A stretch of 60,568 nt of DNA, taken from assembly GCA_031261425.1 (NCBI GenBank), contig JAISJR010000099.1, positions 1 to 60,568 on the forward strand, given 5' to 3'. Below are positions 34,930-43,893 of this stretch, piece after piece. Numbering within the stretch: the first letter of the stretch is position 1; each line of letters starts with the position of its first letter. Origin of the DNA: Planctomycetota bacterium. GTDB lineage: Bacteria > Planctomycetota > SZUA-567. The notes beneath the pieces were generated by a model. That model saw only the letters and a list, made by a program, of their open reading frames with translations, searched no databases and had not been told where the DNA came from. The translations under genes and the position numbers were made by a program.

Positions 34930-35892
34930 TTATTTTTTCAACGGTTCGTCGTCCGCCGCCAGACCGTCCGTTTCTAAATCCTCTTCGTCGCTGATTTCTA
35001 AAATTTGCGTAATGTCCTGGTCGATTTTGCTTTCCTGATTGCGCCAGCGGTTGCGGATGTTGACGAACAGGCAAATCAACACGTAGCCGTTAAAACCGAT
35101 AAAAATCATCGGGTTGCGCGTTCGTTCCATACTCAACAATAAAATGCCGGCAATCACGGCAATCATCAGGTAAATCTTTTTCGTTTTGCCTAACCATAAA
35201 TTGGCGACGTGCGCGAAGCGGAAATGCGACACCATCAACAAGCCCACGACAATAATATAGACCGAAAAAATATACACGGCGACAATTCTTTGGTCGGCGC
35301 AACCGCCGAAATCGGTAATCCAACGGCTTAAAACCGCATCGTAAAATTTACTCCACAAATTCGCGACGTAATCCTGCGTGAAAAATAACGAAGTGCCGGC
35401 GATACACCCCGCCGCCGCCGGACTGGGCAAACCGCTGAAATGCCCTTTCGCCGACTCGGAAATTGACAGGTTGTAAATCGCCAAGCGCAACATCGCGCAA
35501 GACGAATAAATAATCGCGGCAATCAGCGAAAAACTCCACCATTCCGCCGTGTCCGGCATCGCTCGTATCCATAGCGTCGCCAAAATTACCGACGGCGCGA
35601 TGCCGAACGTGCACATATCGGCGAGCGAATCGAGTTCGCCGCCAAGTTGGCTTTGCGAATGGGTCAGGCGCGCCACCCGCCCGTCCAACATATCAAAAAT
35701 CATCCCCAACAGGATAATTAAACAGGCGTTTTGAAAGAGCGCGGCTTGTTTGACCGTGGCGGCGGCGGCGGACGACCCCTGCCAGAAAATCGACTGGATA
35801 CAGAAAATAATGCAAATCAATCCGCAAACAAAATTGCCGACGGTCAGCAAGGACGGCAAAATGGAAATCGGAATTTTGTTAAACGCGCTCAT
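34930..35892 (-). CDS. pssA: CDP-diacylglycerol-serine O-phosphatidyltransferase
   Basis: 320 residues, about eight membrane segments; AAGGA precedes the ATG. The CDP-alcohol phosphatidyltransferase motif DGx2ARx8Gx3Dx3D is seen in DMLDGRVARLTHSQSQLGGELDSLADM. Makes phosphatidylserine from CDP-diacylglycerol and serine. It carries an acidic C-terminal tail of about 30 residues not usual in the family. It follows psd by 123 bases on the same strand, the common psd-pssA order. Confidence 0.93.
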   Translation of the reverse strand: MSAFNKIPISILPSLLTVGNFVCGLICIIFCIQSIFWQGSSAAAATVKQAALFQNACLIILLGMIFDMLDGRVARLTHSQSQLGGELDSLADMCTFGIAPSVILATLWIRAMPDTAEWWSFSLIAAIIYSSCAMLRLAIYNLSISESAKGHFSGLPSPAAAGCIAGTSLFFTQDYVANLWSKFYDAVLSRWITDFGGCADQRIVAVYIFSVYIIVVGLLMVSHFRFAHVANLWLGKTKKIYLMIAVIAGILLLSMERTRNPMIFIGFNGYVLICLFVNIRNRWRNQESKIDQDITQILEISDEEDLETDGLAADDEPLKK

Positions 35893-36015
35893 CGGATTTT
35901 CCTTTCAGAAAGAACCTGTCTCTTGCTCTTGATGGTTGTCGCACAGTCCTGAATGTTCCATAAGAAACAATTTTCCACCACCGCCACACGCGAAATTGTT
36001 TCACAAGAAACAATT

Positions 36016-36690
36016 TCACTCATTCGCTAATTTTCCCAATACGCTGGCGCCGGCGCATACCGCGTCGCCGATTTTGATTTGCCAAGCCACACCGCTACGC
36101 ACCGGCACCCATAAATCCGTGCGCGAACTGAATTTCATCATTCCCACGCGACTGCCGGCGCAAATTTGGTCGTTGGGCTTGACTATGCAGACAATCCGCC
36201 GCGCAATCAAACCGGCGATTTGCCGAATCGCAAAAACCGGCAGGCGCGGATGGTCGCTCCGAAAAACGATAGTGTTGGATTCGTTTTTATCGAGCGAGGC
36301 GTTATCGCGGGCGTCTAAAAAACTGCCTTTTTGGTAAGTTACTGCGGTTACGGCGCCGGCAAACGGCGCGCGGTTCAAATGCACGTTAAACACGCTTAAA
36401 AAAATACTGACGCGCCAACATTCTTCGCCGATGATTGCCGAAGCGGGAACTTTTTCGAGATGGGTAATCGTGCCGTCGGCGGGGCTTAAAATCGCGTTCG
36501 GGTCGGTCGGAATTTGCCGCTCCGGGTCGCGGAAAAAATACAGCAAAAAGCCGAACAGCAAAACCGGCGCGATTAACAAATAATAAAAAGCGCAAGAAAT
36601 CGCCGCGCCGAAAAACCATAACCCGATTGCCGCCAACGCCAAAATGACGCCGTATTTGGCGATTTCGCGCTTGCCGAGAGAGGTGAACAT
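36016..36690 (-). CDS. psd: Phosphatidylserine decarboxylase (short type)
   Basis: 224 residues; AAGGA before the ATG. Proenzyme of the PSD-A (archaeal/Gram-positive-like short) class: two N-terminal membrane segments, FFRDPERQIP, ILSPADGTI, FLSVFNVHLNRAPF and the self-cleavage region GMMKFSSRTDLWVP. The usual FGSR is FSSR here, so the serine that becomes the pyruvoyl group is kept while the preceding Gly is Ser. Makes phosphatidylethanolamine from PssA's product. Confidence 0.92.
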   Translation of the reverse strand: MFTSLGKREIAKYGVILALAAIGLWFFGAAISCAFYYLLIAPVLLFGFLLYFFRDPERQIPTDPNAILSPADGTITHLEKVPASAIIGEECWRVSIFLSVFNVHLNRAPFAGAVTAVTYQKGSFLDARDNASLDKNESNTIVFRSDHPRLPVFAIRQIAGLIARRIVCIVKPNDQICAGSRVGMMKFSSRTDLWVPVRSGVAWQIKIGDAVCAGASVLGKLANE

Positions 36691-36705
36691 ATTTTTTTCC
36701 TTTTT

Positions 36706-37030
36706 ATTCCCCTCTGCGGAGGGGTGGCATCGCGACAGCGGTATCGTCGCGATGACGGGGTGGTAAGGTGGTAATTTTAGTCATTCCGATAATCGCCGCA
36801 AAGCGGCAAGGCGTAACAGCCCAGCCCAAAGGAAAATCGGCGGTATCGATTTTCCGGCGGGCTGGGTTAGCGTTGCCGGAAAAAGCCGCGCTCTGTAAGA
36901 GCAGTGGAAATTTTTAGCACTGCCCTTGCCGGGCGGGGCGTCTATGTTATGGGCGACTTTTACCCAGCGCGTTGCGCTGGGCTGTTACGCGCCGCCCCTG
37001 CGGGGCGATTGGTGGAATAATTATCAAGTC
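36706..37030. repeat. Cassette B, inverted copy
   Basis: Reverse complement of most of 12838-13250: CCCCTCTGCGGAGGGG, GCATCGCGACAGC/GTCGCGATG, AGCCCAGCCC/GGGCTGGG, CAGCGCGTTGCGCTGGGC and GCCGCCCCTGCGGGGCG in matching order. GGGCAGT-type units (37037-37065) follow, running into the hldD stop. No gene in this 372-base gap. Confidence 0.9.
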
Positions 37031-37062
37031 AAAAAATGTCCACTGCCCCACTGCCCACTTGC

Positions 37063-37995
37063 CTAAAAATAACAATCAAGCCATTTTTCCAACGGTAAAA
37101 ATTCCGCTTCGTAGCCCGCCGCGCGCAACGCCGTTAAGTCGGCTTCGGTGAAACTTTGATATTTGCCGGCTAATTTTTCCGGGAACGGCACGTATTCGAT
37201 TTTGCCCCGCCCCAACCGCGCGATTAACAATTGCGCGACCTCGTTAAACGACCGCGCCTTGCCCGTGCCGACATTGAAAATTCCTTTGACGGCGGTCGGT
37301 CGGTCGGCGAAAAATAAATCGACGGCGGCGACATCGCGGACGTTGACGAAATCGCGCAATTGTCCGCCGTCGGGATAACCGTCGGTGCCGGTGAACAATT
37401 TGGCGATGCCGCCGGCGCGAAGTTGCCAATATAATTGCGACACCATCGACGCCATTTTTCCTTTGGTGGCTTCGCGGGCGCCGTAAACGTTGAAGTAGCG
37501 CAAGCCGACGACGGTGTTATCGGCGGCGGCGATATTTTTGCGGATAAATTGGTCGAACGCGAGTTTGGAATACGCATACATATTGATAGGGCGCTCGTAT
37601 TGCGGCGCTTCGCGGAAAATTTTGCCGACGCCATAGACCGACGCGCTACTGGCATACACGAACGGCAGATTAAACCGCCGGCACCAATAAAAAACGTTTT
37701 TCGCGTAGGTGAAATTTTTCGCCATCATCAGGCGACCGTTGTTTTTCATCGTGTCGGCGCAGGCGCCGTTGTGAATGACGGCTTTGATGTTGCCGAGCGA
37801 GTGAAAGCGGGCGCAGATTTCGCCGAAATCGGCGAGGTCGATAAAATCGGCTATTTGGCAGTCGGCGAGATTTTGATGTTTGTCGCCGTCGGTCATTTCA
37901 TCGACGGCGATAATGTCGGAGACGCCGCGCTCGTTGAGCGTTTTGACGAGGTTGCTACCGATAAATCCCGCCGCGCCGGTGATGAGATAGTGCAT
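37063..37995 (-). CDS. hldD: ADP-L-glycero-D-manno-heptose 6-epimerase
   Basis: 310 residues from the ATG at 37995 (AAGGAA upstream). Short-chain dehydrogenase/epimerase fold: ITGAAGFIGSNLVKTLNERG (NADP-binding), YASSASVYG, and YAYSKLAFDQ with catalytic Tyr and Lys; GKMASMVSQLYWQLRAGG and GQLRDFVNVRDVA fit HldD/RfaD. It makes the L,D-heptose donor for lipopolysaccharide core, implying a diderm envelope. Other heptose genes are not adjacent. Confidence 0.93.
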   Translation of the reverse strand: MHYLITGAAGFIGSNLVKTLNERGVSDIIAVDEMTDGDKHQNLADCQIADFIDLADFGEICARFHSLGNIKAVIHNGACADTMKNNGRLMMAKNFTYAKNVFYWCRRFNLPFVYASSASVYGVGKIFREAPQYERPINMYAYSKLAFDQFIRKNIAAADNTVVGLRYFNVYGAREATKGKMASMVSQLYWQLRAGGIAKLFTGTDGYPDGGQLRDFVNVRDVAAVDLFFADRPTAVKGIFNVGTGKARSFNEVAQLLIARLGRGKIEYVPFPEKLAGKYQSFTEADLTALRAAGYEAEFLPLEKWLDCYF

Positions 37996-38163
37996 AGTTT
38001 TTTCCTTATTTTGGGCAATAAAAGCCGCGCCACCGCTTGCCACCGCGGTAACGGTCTATAATAATCGCGCGGCGATAAAAGTAAAAGCGGGAACGCGCCG
38101 GAAAAACCGATTACGAATGAAAAATTGATTTTCTAACCGCTCCGTTGTCCGCCCATTGGCTAC

Positions 38164-38343
38164 GCTCTATTCAATTGCCACGCGCTTTAGCGCGTGGTCA
38201 GCGCTTCTCTAAAAATGGGCTTTAGCCCAACAATAATTTGGCTAAAGCCGTTGGATTTAGACCATATTTTTTATTTTGGGCTAAAGCCCTTTCTTTTTTT
38301 GACCGCCGACCACGCCTTAAAAGGCGTGGCAATTGAATAGAGC
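38164..38343. repeat. Cassette A
   Basis: Full copy with GCTCTATTCAATTG and CAATTGAATAGAGC ends; the middle has a second GGGCTAAAGCCC after GGCTAAAGCC, so it is longer than the 4386 and 16958 copies. CTCTGTGCCTCTGTGAG (38403-38420) follows before the HIT gene; no gene in 37996-38452. Confidence 0.9.
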
Positions 38344-38452
38344 GACTGTGTTTGAAGACAACTCTGTTTTTTTAAGCGACGACGGTTTATATTTTTTCGT
38401 GTCTCTGTGCCTCTGTGAGAAAAAAATCGGCGTGAAAAATAAGGAGAAAGCA

Positions 38453-38938
38453 ATGACCGAGCGGATGTGGGCGCCGTGGCGAATGCAATACGTTACCGGC
38501 GGCGTAAAAAAAAGCGGCGGCTGTTTTTTTTGCGAAGCGTTCAAAGACGCCGGCAACGAGCGCGCGCATTTATTGTTGAAGCGCGGCGAATTAGCGTTCA
38601 TTATGATGAACCGCTTTCCTTACAATGTCGGGCATTTAATGATTGCGCCGGCGCGGCACACCGGCAATTTTGAGGAAGTCCGCCCCGACGAGGCGGCGGA
38701 AATGTGGCAATTGGTCGCCGCCGCCAAAATGGCGATGCAAAAAACGATGCGCCCCGACGGGTTTAATATCGGCATCAATCAGGGCAAATGCGCGGGCGCG
38801 GGCGTGTTGGACCACTTGCATATTCACATCGTCCCGCGTTGGAACGGCGACACCAATTTTATGCCGGTGTTCGGCGAATGTCGCGTAATGTCGCAGTGGT
38901 TGGAAGACAATTACGACCAACTCAAAACGGGATTTTAG
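38453..38938 (+). CDS. HIT-family nucleotide hydrolase or transferase
   Basis: 161 residues; AAGGAG before the ATG decides the start. Starts MWAPWRMQYV, typical of the Ap4A phosphorylase-like/Fhit group. CxxC-like CFFC is followed by FNIGINQGKCAGAGVLDHLHIHIVPRW, in which HLHIHI is the catalytic histidine triad. Acts on nucleoside phosphates such as Ap4A. Single gene between repeat blocks. Confidence 0.9.
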   Translation: MTERMWAPWRMQYVTGGVKKSGGCFFCEAFKDAGNERAHLLLKRGELAFIMMNRFPYNVGHLMIAPARHTGNFEEVRPDEAAEMWQLVAAAKMAMQKTMRPDGFNIGINQGKCAGAGVLDHLHIHIVPRWNGDTNFMPVFGECRVMSQWLEDNYDQLKTGF

Positions 38939-39012
38939 CGGAGAGTTGAAAGTTAAGTATTATCAAACAACTTTATCATTGCAACTCTAATGACCTGCTT
39001 CCGAACGCGATT

Positions 39013-39193
39013 GCTCTATTCAATTGCCACGCCTTTTAAGGCGTGGTGCGCGGGCAAAAAAATAAATGGGCTTTAGCCCAAAATAAAAAATGCGGTTTAA
39101 TTCCACCGGCTTTAGCCGAACGTTCGTTTGGGCTAAAGCCCATTTTCAGAGAGCCGCTCACCACGCCCTAAAGGGCGTGGCAATTGAATAGAA
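39013..39193. repeat. Cassette A
   Basis: Full copy, with inner GGGCTTTAGCCC, GGCTTTAGCCGAACG and GGGCTAAAGCCC. It lies 675 bases from the copy at 38164-38343, on the other side of the HIT gene, in the same orientation. Confidence 0.9.
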
Positions 39194-39249
39194 CTTCCGC
39201 CATCAATGTTTCCTCGTTTCCTCGCGCCTCGCGGTGAACTACCCCCAAA

Positions 39250-39318
39250 AAAGAGTTTAAGAAACAGGTCTAATATCTGAACTCTGAACTCTGAACTCTA
39301 AACTCTGAACTCTAAACC
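39250..39318. repeat. CTGAACT/CTAAACT heptamer arm
   Basis: Only one arm is present (about seven units). It runs up to 3 bases before the prmC ATG and replaces any ribosome site. Confidence 0.8.
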
Positions 39319-39320
39319 TT

Positions 39321-40352
39321 ATGTCCGCCGAAATCAAAGAATGGCAACCGCTCGCGCTGATTAAAGTAACCGCGCAATTTCTCGCGTCAAAGGACCTCGC
39401 GTCGCCGCGTTTGGACGCCGAAGTTCTTTTAGCCGCCGTTCTCGATTGTTCCCGCCTCGACCTTTACGCGCAAAAATCGGCGACGGCGCTCACGGCGGCG
39501 CAACTGACGGCGTATCGCGAATTTATCCGCCGCCGCGCCGACCGCGAACCGGTCAGCCGGATTCTCGGCAAAAAGGAATTTATGAATTACGAATTTGCCG
39601 TCAGTCCCGCCGTGTTGTCGCCGCGACCGGAAACCGAAATTTTAGTCGAGCAAACTTTACGGCTATTGTCGCCCGCGCCGAAAGTCAAAAAATCCGCCGC
39701 TGTTTTTCAGGCGCTTGATTTGCAAGTCCGCGAATTTTTAGTCAAACAAACCGACGTGGAACGCGGCGGCGTGCTTCCGCAAGAATTGTTAAATTCGTTG
39801 GACGCGACCGAGGTCAAAGCGATTGCCGCTCCTCCGCCGTTTGCCGCGCCGCGAATTTTAGACCTCGGTTGCGGTAGCGGTTGCGTCGCGATTGTGTTGG
39901 CGAAAAAAATTCCGGCGGCGCAAATTACGGCGGTCGATATAAGCCCCGAAGCGCTGACGTTGGCGCGGCAAAACGCCGAACGGTTGGGCGCCGGCGAGCA
40001 AATAAAATGGGCGGTCGGCGATTGGTTTGGCGCGTTGCCGGCGGGCGAAAAATTTGACGTGATTGCCGCCAATCCGCCGTATGTGGCGCGGGCGGAAGAA
40101 TTGCCGCCGGAAGTGAAAAATTACGACCCGCCGCTCGCGCTGTTTGGCGGCGACGACGGCTTGGACGCTTATCGGGCGATTGTCGCCCGCGCCGGCGAAT
40201 TTTTAGCGCCGGACGGATATTTATTATTTGAAGTCGGCGCCGGACAAGCGACGGCGGTGAGCGCTTTAATCAAACAAAAATTTCCCGCCGCCGCGCTCGA
40301 ACTAACGCCGGATTACGCCGGCATCGAACGGGTGGTTACGGCGAAAATTTGA
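39321..40352 (+). CDS. prmC: Peptide chain release factor N5-glutamine methyltransferase, with insertion
   Basis: 343 residues (usually about 280). Methylates the GGQ glutamine of RF1/RF2. Conserved parts: ASPRLDAEVLLAAVL, PVSRILGKKEFM, LSPRPETEILVEQ, SAM motif ILDLGCGSGCVAIVLAKK, VTAVD-like ITAVDIS, and NPPYV. About 55 extra residues lie between ETEILVEQTLRLL and RILDLG (about 117-172). No ribosome site; a heptamer array abuts the ATG. Confidence 0.93.
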   Translation: MSAEIKEWQPLALIKVTAQFLASKDLASPRLDAEVLLAAVLDCSRLDLYAQKSATALTAAQLTAYREFIRRRADREPVSRILGKKEFMNYEFAVSPAVLSPRPETEILVEQTLRLLSPAPKVKKSAAVFQALDLQVREFLVKQTDVERGGVLPQELLNSLDATEVKAIAAPPPFAAPRILDLGCGSGCVAIVLAKKIPAAQITAVDISPEALTLARQNAERLGAGEQIKWAVGDWFGALPAGEKFDVIAANPPYVARAEELPPEVKNYDPPLALFGGDDGLDAYRAIVARAGEFLAPDGYLLFEVGAGQATAVSALIKQKFPAAALELTPDYAGIERVVTAKI

Positions 40353-40552
40353 CCGAAGCGCAGGTTGTGAGATTTTAATCGGTGGTTAAACAGGTGTAAT
40401 ATGGATACGCAATATGGAAATCGACTCGCCAAGCAAGTATGATTTCCCGCATTATTTTCGACTCGCTCGCCGTCGGCAAATGACCAAATGGCAGGAATGT
40501 ATTTAGCCCAAGGCGCCGCAGAAGCGAAGGCATAATCCGCAAAAGGAAAAAT

Positions 40553-41575
40553 ATGTCTGTTGAGCCGCTACCGCGATTGGATGACGATGCTGAACTGCGA
40601 AAGCAGTTGTTGCCATATTGCCGTTTGGAAATCGGTGAAGTTTGGCGCGACCCGCAACGCGGACATTGTGTCGGCGTCATTGATGCCGCCAAACCAGAGA
40701 ATGTGAAAAAATTATTCGGCGATAATCGCGCCGCGCTTTCCGTTCAAGACCCGCCTTACAATGTCGCGGTCGGCGCGGAAAATACGAAAAATCTTTTTCA
40801 ATGGTCGTTGTCCGAATATATGGCGTGGTCAAAAAAGTGGGTGAAAAATAACCTTGAATTTCTGGCGGATGACGCGAGTTTATATGTGTGGCTCGGCGCC
40901 GACCAAAGAAACGGTTTTCAGCCGCTTCCCGATTTTATGTTATTGATGAGAGAATTTCCCGAATTGGCGGCGCGGAGTTTTATTACGATGCGCAATCAGC
41001 GTGGCTACGGCACACAAAAAAACTGGATGGCGGTGCGGCAGGAATGTCTATATTACACCAAAGGCAAGCCGATTTTTAATATCGAAGCCGAATACACCGA
41101 CATTCCTAAAATTTTGCGCGGCTACTACAAAGAAGTCGGCGGAGAAAAGACCGAAAATTTGGCGCGTAGCAAGTCGGAAAATATCCGCGCCGGCAATGTC
41201 TGGGTTGACGTGCAACAGGTCTTTTATCGTCTTCCTGAAAATGTCAGCGGTTGCTACGCGCAAAAACCGCTAAAATGTATTGAGCGAATTGTTCGCGCCA
41301 GCAGTCGGGAAAAAGATATTGTCGCCGATTTTTTCGCTCATTCGGGAACGACGCTGATTGCCGGTGAAATGCTAAATCGTCGCGTGTTCACTTGCGATAT
41401 TGACCCGATTTTTGCGGAATTGACGATTCGCCGTTTAGAACATTTTCGGCGTACCGGTAAAACCGGTTTTCAGTTCGCCAACCCATTTCCAGAAATTACA
41501 GATCTTTCCGAAAATTTGGCGTTACAACCAGAATCTTTATCGTCAGTTTCGGAACCGTCTCTATTCGCGGTGTGA
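40553..41575 (+). CDS. DNA methyltransferase of a type II restriction-modification pair
   Basis: 340 residues; AAAAGGAAAAAT precedes the ATG. N6-adenine or N4-cytosine amino-methyltransferase: catalytic motif DPPYNV (about 67-72) comes first and the SAM-binding FFAHSGTT (about 261-268) later, the order of the beta class. KPLKCIERIVRAS and DIDPIFAELTIRRLEHF fit motifs around the SAM site. It should protect DNA against the endonuclease encoded 16 bases downstream. Less GC-rich than its neighbours, and the pair lies in a stretch free of the repeat families, both suggesting recent acquisition. Confidence 0.88.
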   Translation: MSVEPLPRLDDDAELRKQLLPYCRLEIGEVWRDPQRGHCVGVIDAAKPENVKKLFGDNRAALSVQDPPYNVAVGAENTKNLFQWSLSEYMAWSKKWVKNNLEFLADDASLYVWLGADQRNGFQPLPDFMLLMREFPELAARSFITMRNQRGYGTQKNWMAVRQECLYYTKGKPIFNIEAEYTDIPKILRGYYKEVGGEKTENLARSKSENIRAGNVWVDVQQVFYRLPENVSGCYAQKPLKCIERIVRASSREKDIVADFFAHSGTTLIAGEMLNRRVFTCDIDPIFAELTIRRLEHFRRTGKTGFQFANPFPEITDLSENLALQPESLSSVSEPSLFAV

Positions 41576-41591
41576 TAAACGGGAGATTAAA

Positions 41592-42359
41592 ATGGAAAAA
41601 CTAACGGCGCAATTGGACGCGCTAATTCAACGGTTAGACCGCGCGGAGAATTTTCACTCCGAATTGGCGCGATTACAGTCAATTTATCCGTTCAGTCGCT
41701 ATGAATATATTCTTTCGACGTTGCTCGCTCGCGGTAAATTAAATTTCGACGAATATTTGCAAATCCGCGATGCTTACATCGACCGTAATCTTTTCCTTTA
41801 TATTTTCGAGATAACCGCGCCGCGCGGTTTTGGCGATACTTGGGCGTTCGGGCATTTACGCGAAGTCGAACCCACCCTTAAAAAACCGAATAAAAAACGC
41901 GACCCGAATTATGGCGGCGAGTATGATTTGTATTTGGACGATGACGATTACATCAAAATCGAAGTTAAGGCGTCGCGAGCGACAGACCGCGAATTGAGTG
42001 ATGAGCCGCTGTATGTCAAGGCGTTATCGGTGGATAGCCAACGTCCGTTTCTGATGAATTTCCAACAATTAAAGCCGAAGTGTTGCGATATTTTCCTCTG
42101 GATTGCGGTTTATCGCGATGCAATAAAATACTGGATTATCGGCGCCGCAACGGTGCAAACACATCCTGACTTCTCGCCACAACATCGCAACGAAACTACG
42201 GCGCAACGCGGGGAAACTTACCACAAGGAAGATATTTACGAAGGACAAATTATGGTAACGGATAAAAATATCCACGTCTTTGACCGTTATTTGGTAACGA
42301 GTAAAGGGTTGATTCACGCGATAAAGGAACAATATCAACAGACAAAACAGGTGAAATAA
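41592..42359 (+). CDS. Probable type II restriction endonuclease (PD-(D/E)XK-like)
   Basis: 255 residues; GGGAG lies before the ATG. No specific family recognised. GGEYDLYLDDDDYIKIEVKAS (about 112-132) has the spacing of a PD-(D/E)XK nuclease core, with an acidic residue, then E-x-K. Its position 16 bases after a DNA methyltransferase, and the shared low GC, are the main reasons for the call. Recognition sequence unknown. Confidence 0.7.
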   Translation: MEKLTAQLDALIQRLDRAENFHSELARLQSIYPFSRYEYILSTLLARGKLNFDEYLQIRDAYIDRNLFLYIFEITAPRGFGDTWAFGHLREVEPTLKKPNKKRDPNYGGEYDLYLDDDDYIKIEVKASRATDRELSDEPLYVKALSVDSQRPFLMNFQQLKPKCCDIFLWIAVYRDAIKYWIIGAATVQTHPDFSPQHRNETTAQRGETYHKEDIYEGQIMVTDKNIHVFDRYLVTSKGLIHAIKEQYQQTKQVK

Positions 42360-42586
42360 AACAAATTTCGATACAAAGTTCCTCTTTATCCTCCTCGCCG
42401 GTGCCGAGTATCGAGTTAGCAAACAGTTGGCAAAGTATTTGAAATTTCCGGCGGGGGAATAGACCCGGTTTCTCGCCCTGCGGGGCGAAAAAGCACCGTT
42501 TATTTGGCAAACAAAGAATTTGGAATATAGTGGCAAAAATTGATAATTGGATTAGGTTTATCGTAACATCATTTTGGAGTCAAATA

Positions 42587-43759
42587 ATGGACTTTGCTCT
42601 GGCGCGGCGCGTGGAGGTGTTGCCGCCGTATCCGTTTGCCAAATTGCGCGCGGCGATTGCCGCGAAAAAAGCGCGCGGCATTAACGTCATTTCCCTCGGC
42701 ATCGGCGACCCCGACCGGCACGCGCCCGATGTCGTCGTCGAGGAACTTTGCCGCGCCGCCCGCGACCGCGCCGACCCGAACAAAGACCGCTACGGTTGCG
42801 ACGCGCCGGTGGCGGCGTTGCCCGAAGCCATCAAAAATTTCTATCATCGGCGTTACGGCGTGGAATTACAGCCCGAACAAATTCAGCCGACGATGGGCAG
42901 TAAAGACGCCATCGTTAAACTGTGTATGGGGCTAATCAATCCGGGCGACATCGGCGTCGCGCCGTGTCCGGGTTATCCGACCTACAACATCGGACACACC
43001 TTCGCCAGCGGCGTAACTTACCGCGTCCGCTTGCGCGCCGAAGACGGTTTTTTAATGGACTTCGACGGCATCCCGCAAGAAGTCCGGCGCTTGGCAAAAA
43101 TTTTGTGGCTCAATTATCCGAACAATCCGACGAGCGCCGTCGCCGATTTGGATTTCTTCCGCCGCGCCGTCGAGTTCGGGCGACAAAACAACATCCTCAT
43201 CGCGCACGACAGCGCTTATTCCGAAAACACGTTTGACGGCTATCAGGCGCCGTCGATTTTACAAGTGCCGGGCGCGGACGAAGTCGCGGTGGAATTTTTC
43301 AGTTTGTCGAAAGCGTTTAATATGACCGGCTGGCGCCTCGGCTGTTTGGTCGGCAACGCCTCGGCGGTGAAAGCGTTGCATCTCGTCAAGGACAACGTTG
43401 ACAACGGCACTTTCCGCGCGGTGCAATTTGCCGGCGCGAAAGCGCTCGACAACGCCGAGAAAATTTTTACCGAGGTCAACGCGGTCTATAAAGAGCGGCG
43501 CGATTTGGTGGTCAACGCGCTACGGGCGCAGGGCTGGACGGTCAATTTGCCGCGGGCGACGGTGTATGTGTGGGCGCCGGTGCCGGAAAAATATCACGGC
43601 AGTAGCGAGGCGTTCGCGACGGATTTATTGGAAAAAACGAATGTCGCGATAACGCCGGGGCGCGCTTTCGGCGAAGGCGGCGAGGGCTTCTATCGCATCT
43701 CGCTGACTTATCCGATTGAGGCGCTCAAAGAAGCGTTGGATAGGATTGCGAAGTTGTAA
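42587..43759 (+). CDS. dapL: LL-diaminopimelate aminotransferase-like class I aminotransferase
   Basis: 390 residues from the ATG at 42587 (TTGGAG upstream); 42530 has no ribosome site. PLP fold type I: INVISLGIGDPD, MGSKDAIVKLCMGLINPGD, LNYPNNPTSAVA, HDSAYSENTFDGY and PLP lysine in FFSLSKAFNMTGWRLG. The start PPYPFAKLRAAIAAKKARG and overall pattern match the DapL-type (LL-DAP aminotransferase) group, which converts tetrahydrodipicolinate directly to LL-DAP for lysine and peptidoglycan. Other aminotransferases of this group act on aspartate or alanine, so the substrate is not certain. Confidence 0.8.
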   Translation: MDFALARRVEVLPPYPFAKLRAAIAAKKARGINVISLGIGDPDRHAPDVVVEELCRAARDRADPNKDRYGCDAPVAALPEAIKNFYHRRYGVELQPEQIQPTMGSKDAIVKLCMGLINPGDIGVAPCPGYPTYNIGHTFASGVTYRVRLRAEDGFLMDFDGIPQEVRRLAKILWLNYPNNPTSAVADLDFFRRAVEFGRQNNILIAHDSAYSENTFDGYQAPSILQVPGADEVAVEFFSLSKAFNMTGWRLGCLVGNASAVKALHLVKDNVDNGTFRAVQFAGAKALDNAEKIFTEVNAVYKERRDLVVNALRAQGWTVNLPRATVYVWAPVPEKYHGSSEAFATDLLEKTNVAITPGRAFGEGGEGFYRISLTYPIEALKEALDRIAKL

Positions 43760-43893
43760 AAAAGGGAAAAGGGAAAAGGGAAGAGGGAAGAGGGAAAAGT
43801 TTAGAGTTGAGAGTTGAGTAAGAAGTTGCGCTTCGCGCATTTTCAACCCTCTTTTCCCTTTTCCCTTTTCCCTCTCCCCTTTTCCCTTTCCTC
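43760..43893. repeat. GGGAAAA and AGAGTTG heptamer inverted repeat
   Basis: GGGAAAA/GGGAAGA units, two AGAGTTG units, core TTGCGCTTCGCGCAT, then CCCTTTT units. It joins the ends of convergent dapL and metN. Confidence 0.85.

Noticed and set aside
40353-40552. Control protein gene for the restriction-modification pair
   Set aside because: Only frames of about 13 codons exist here; no helix-turn-helix protein is encoded.
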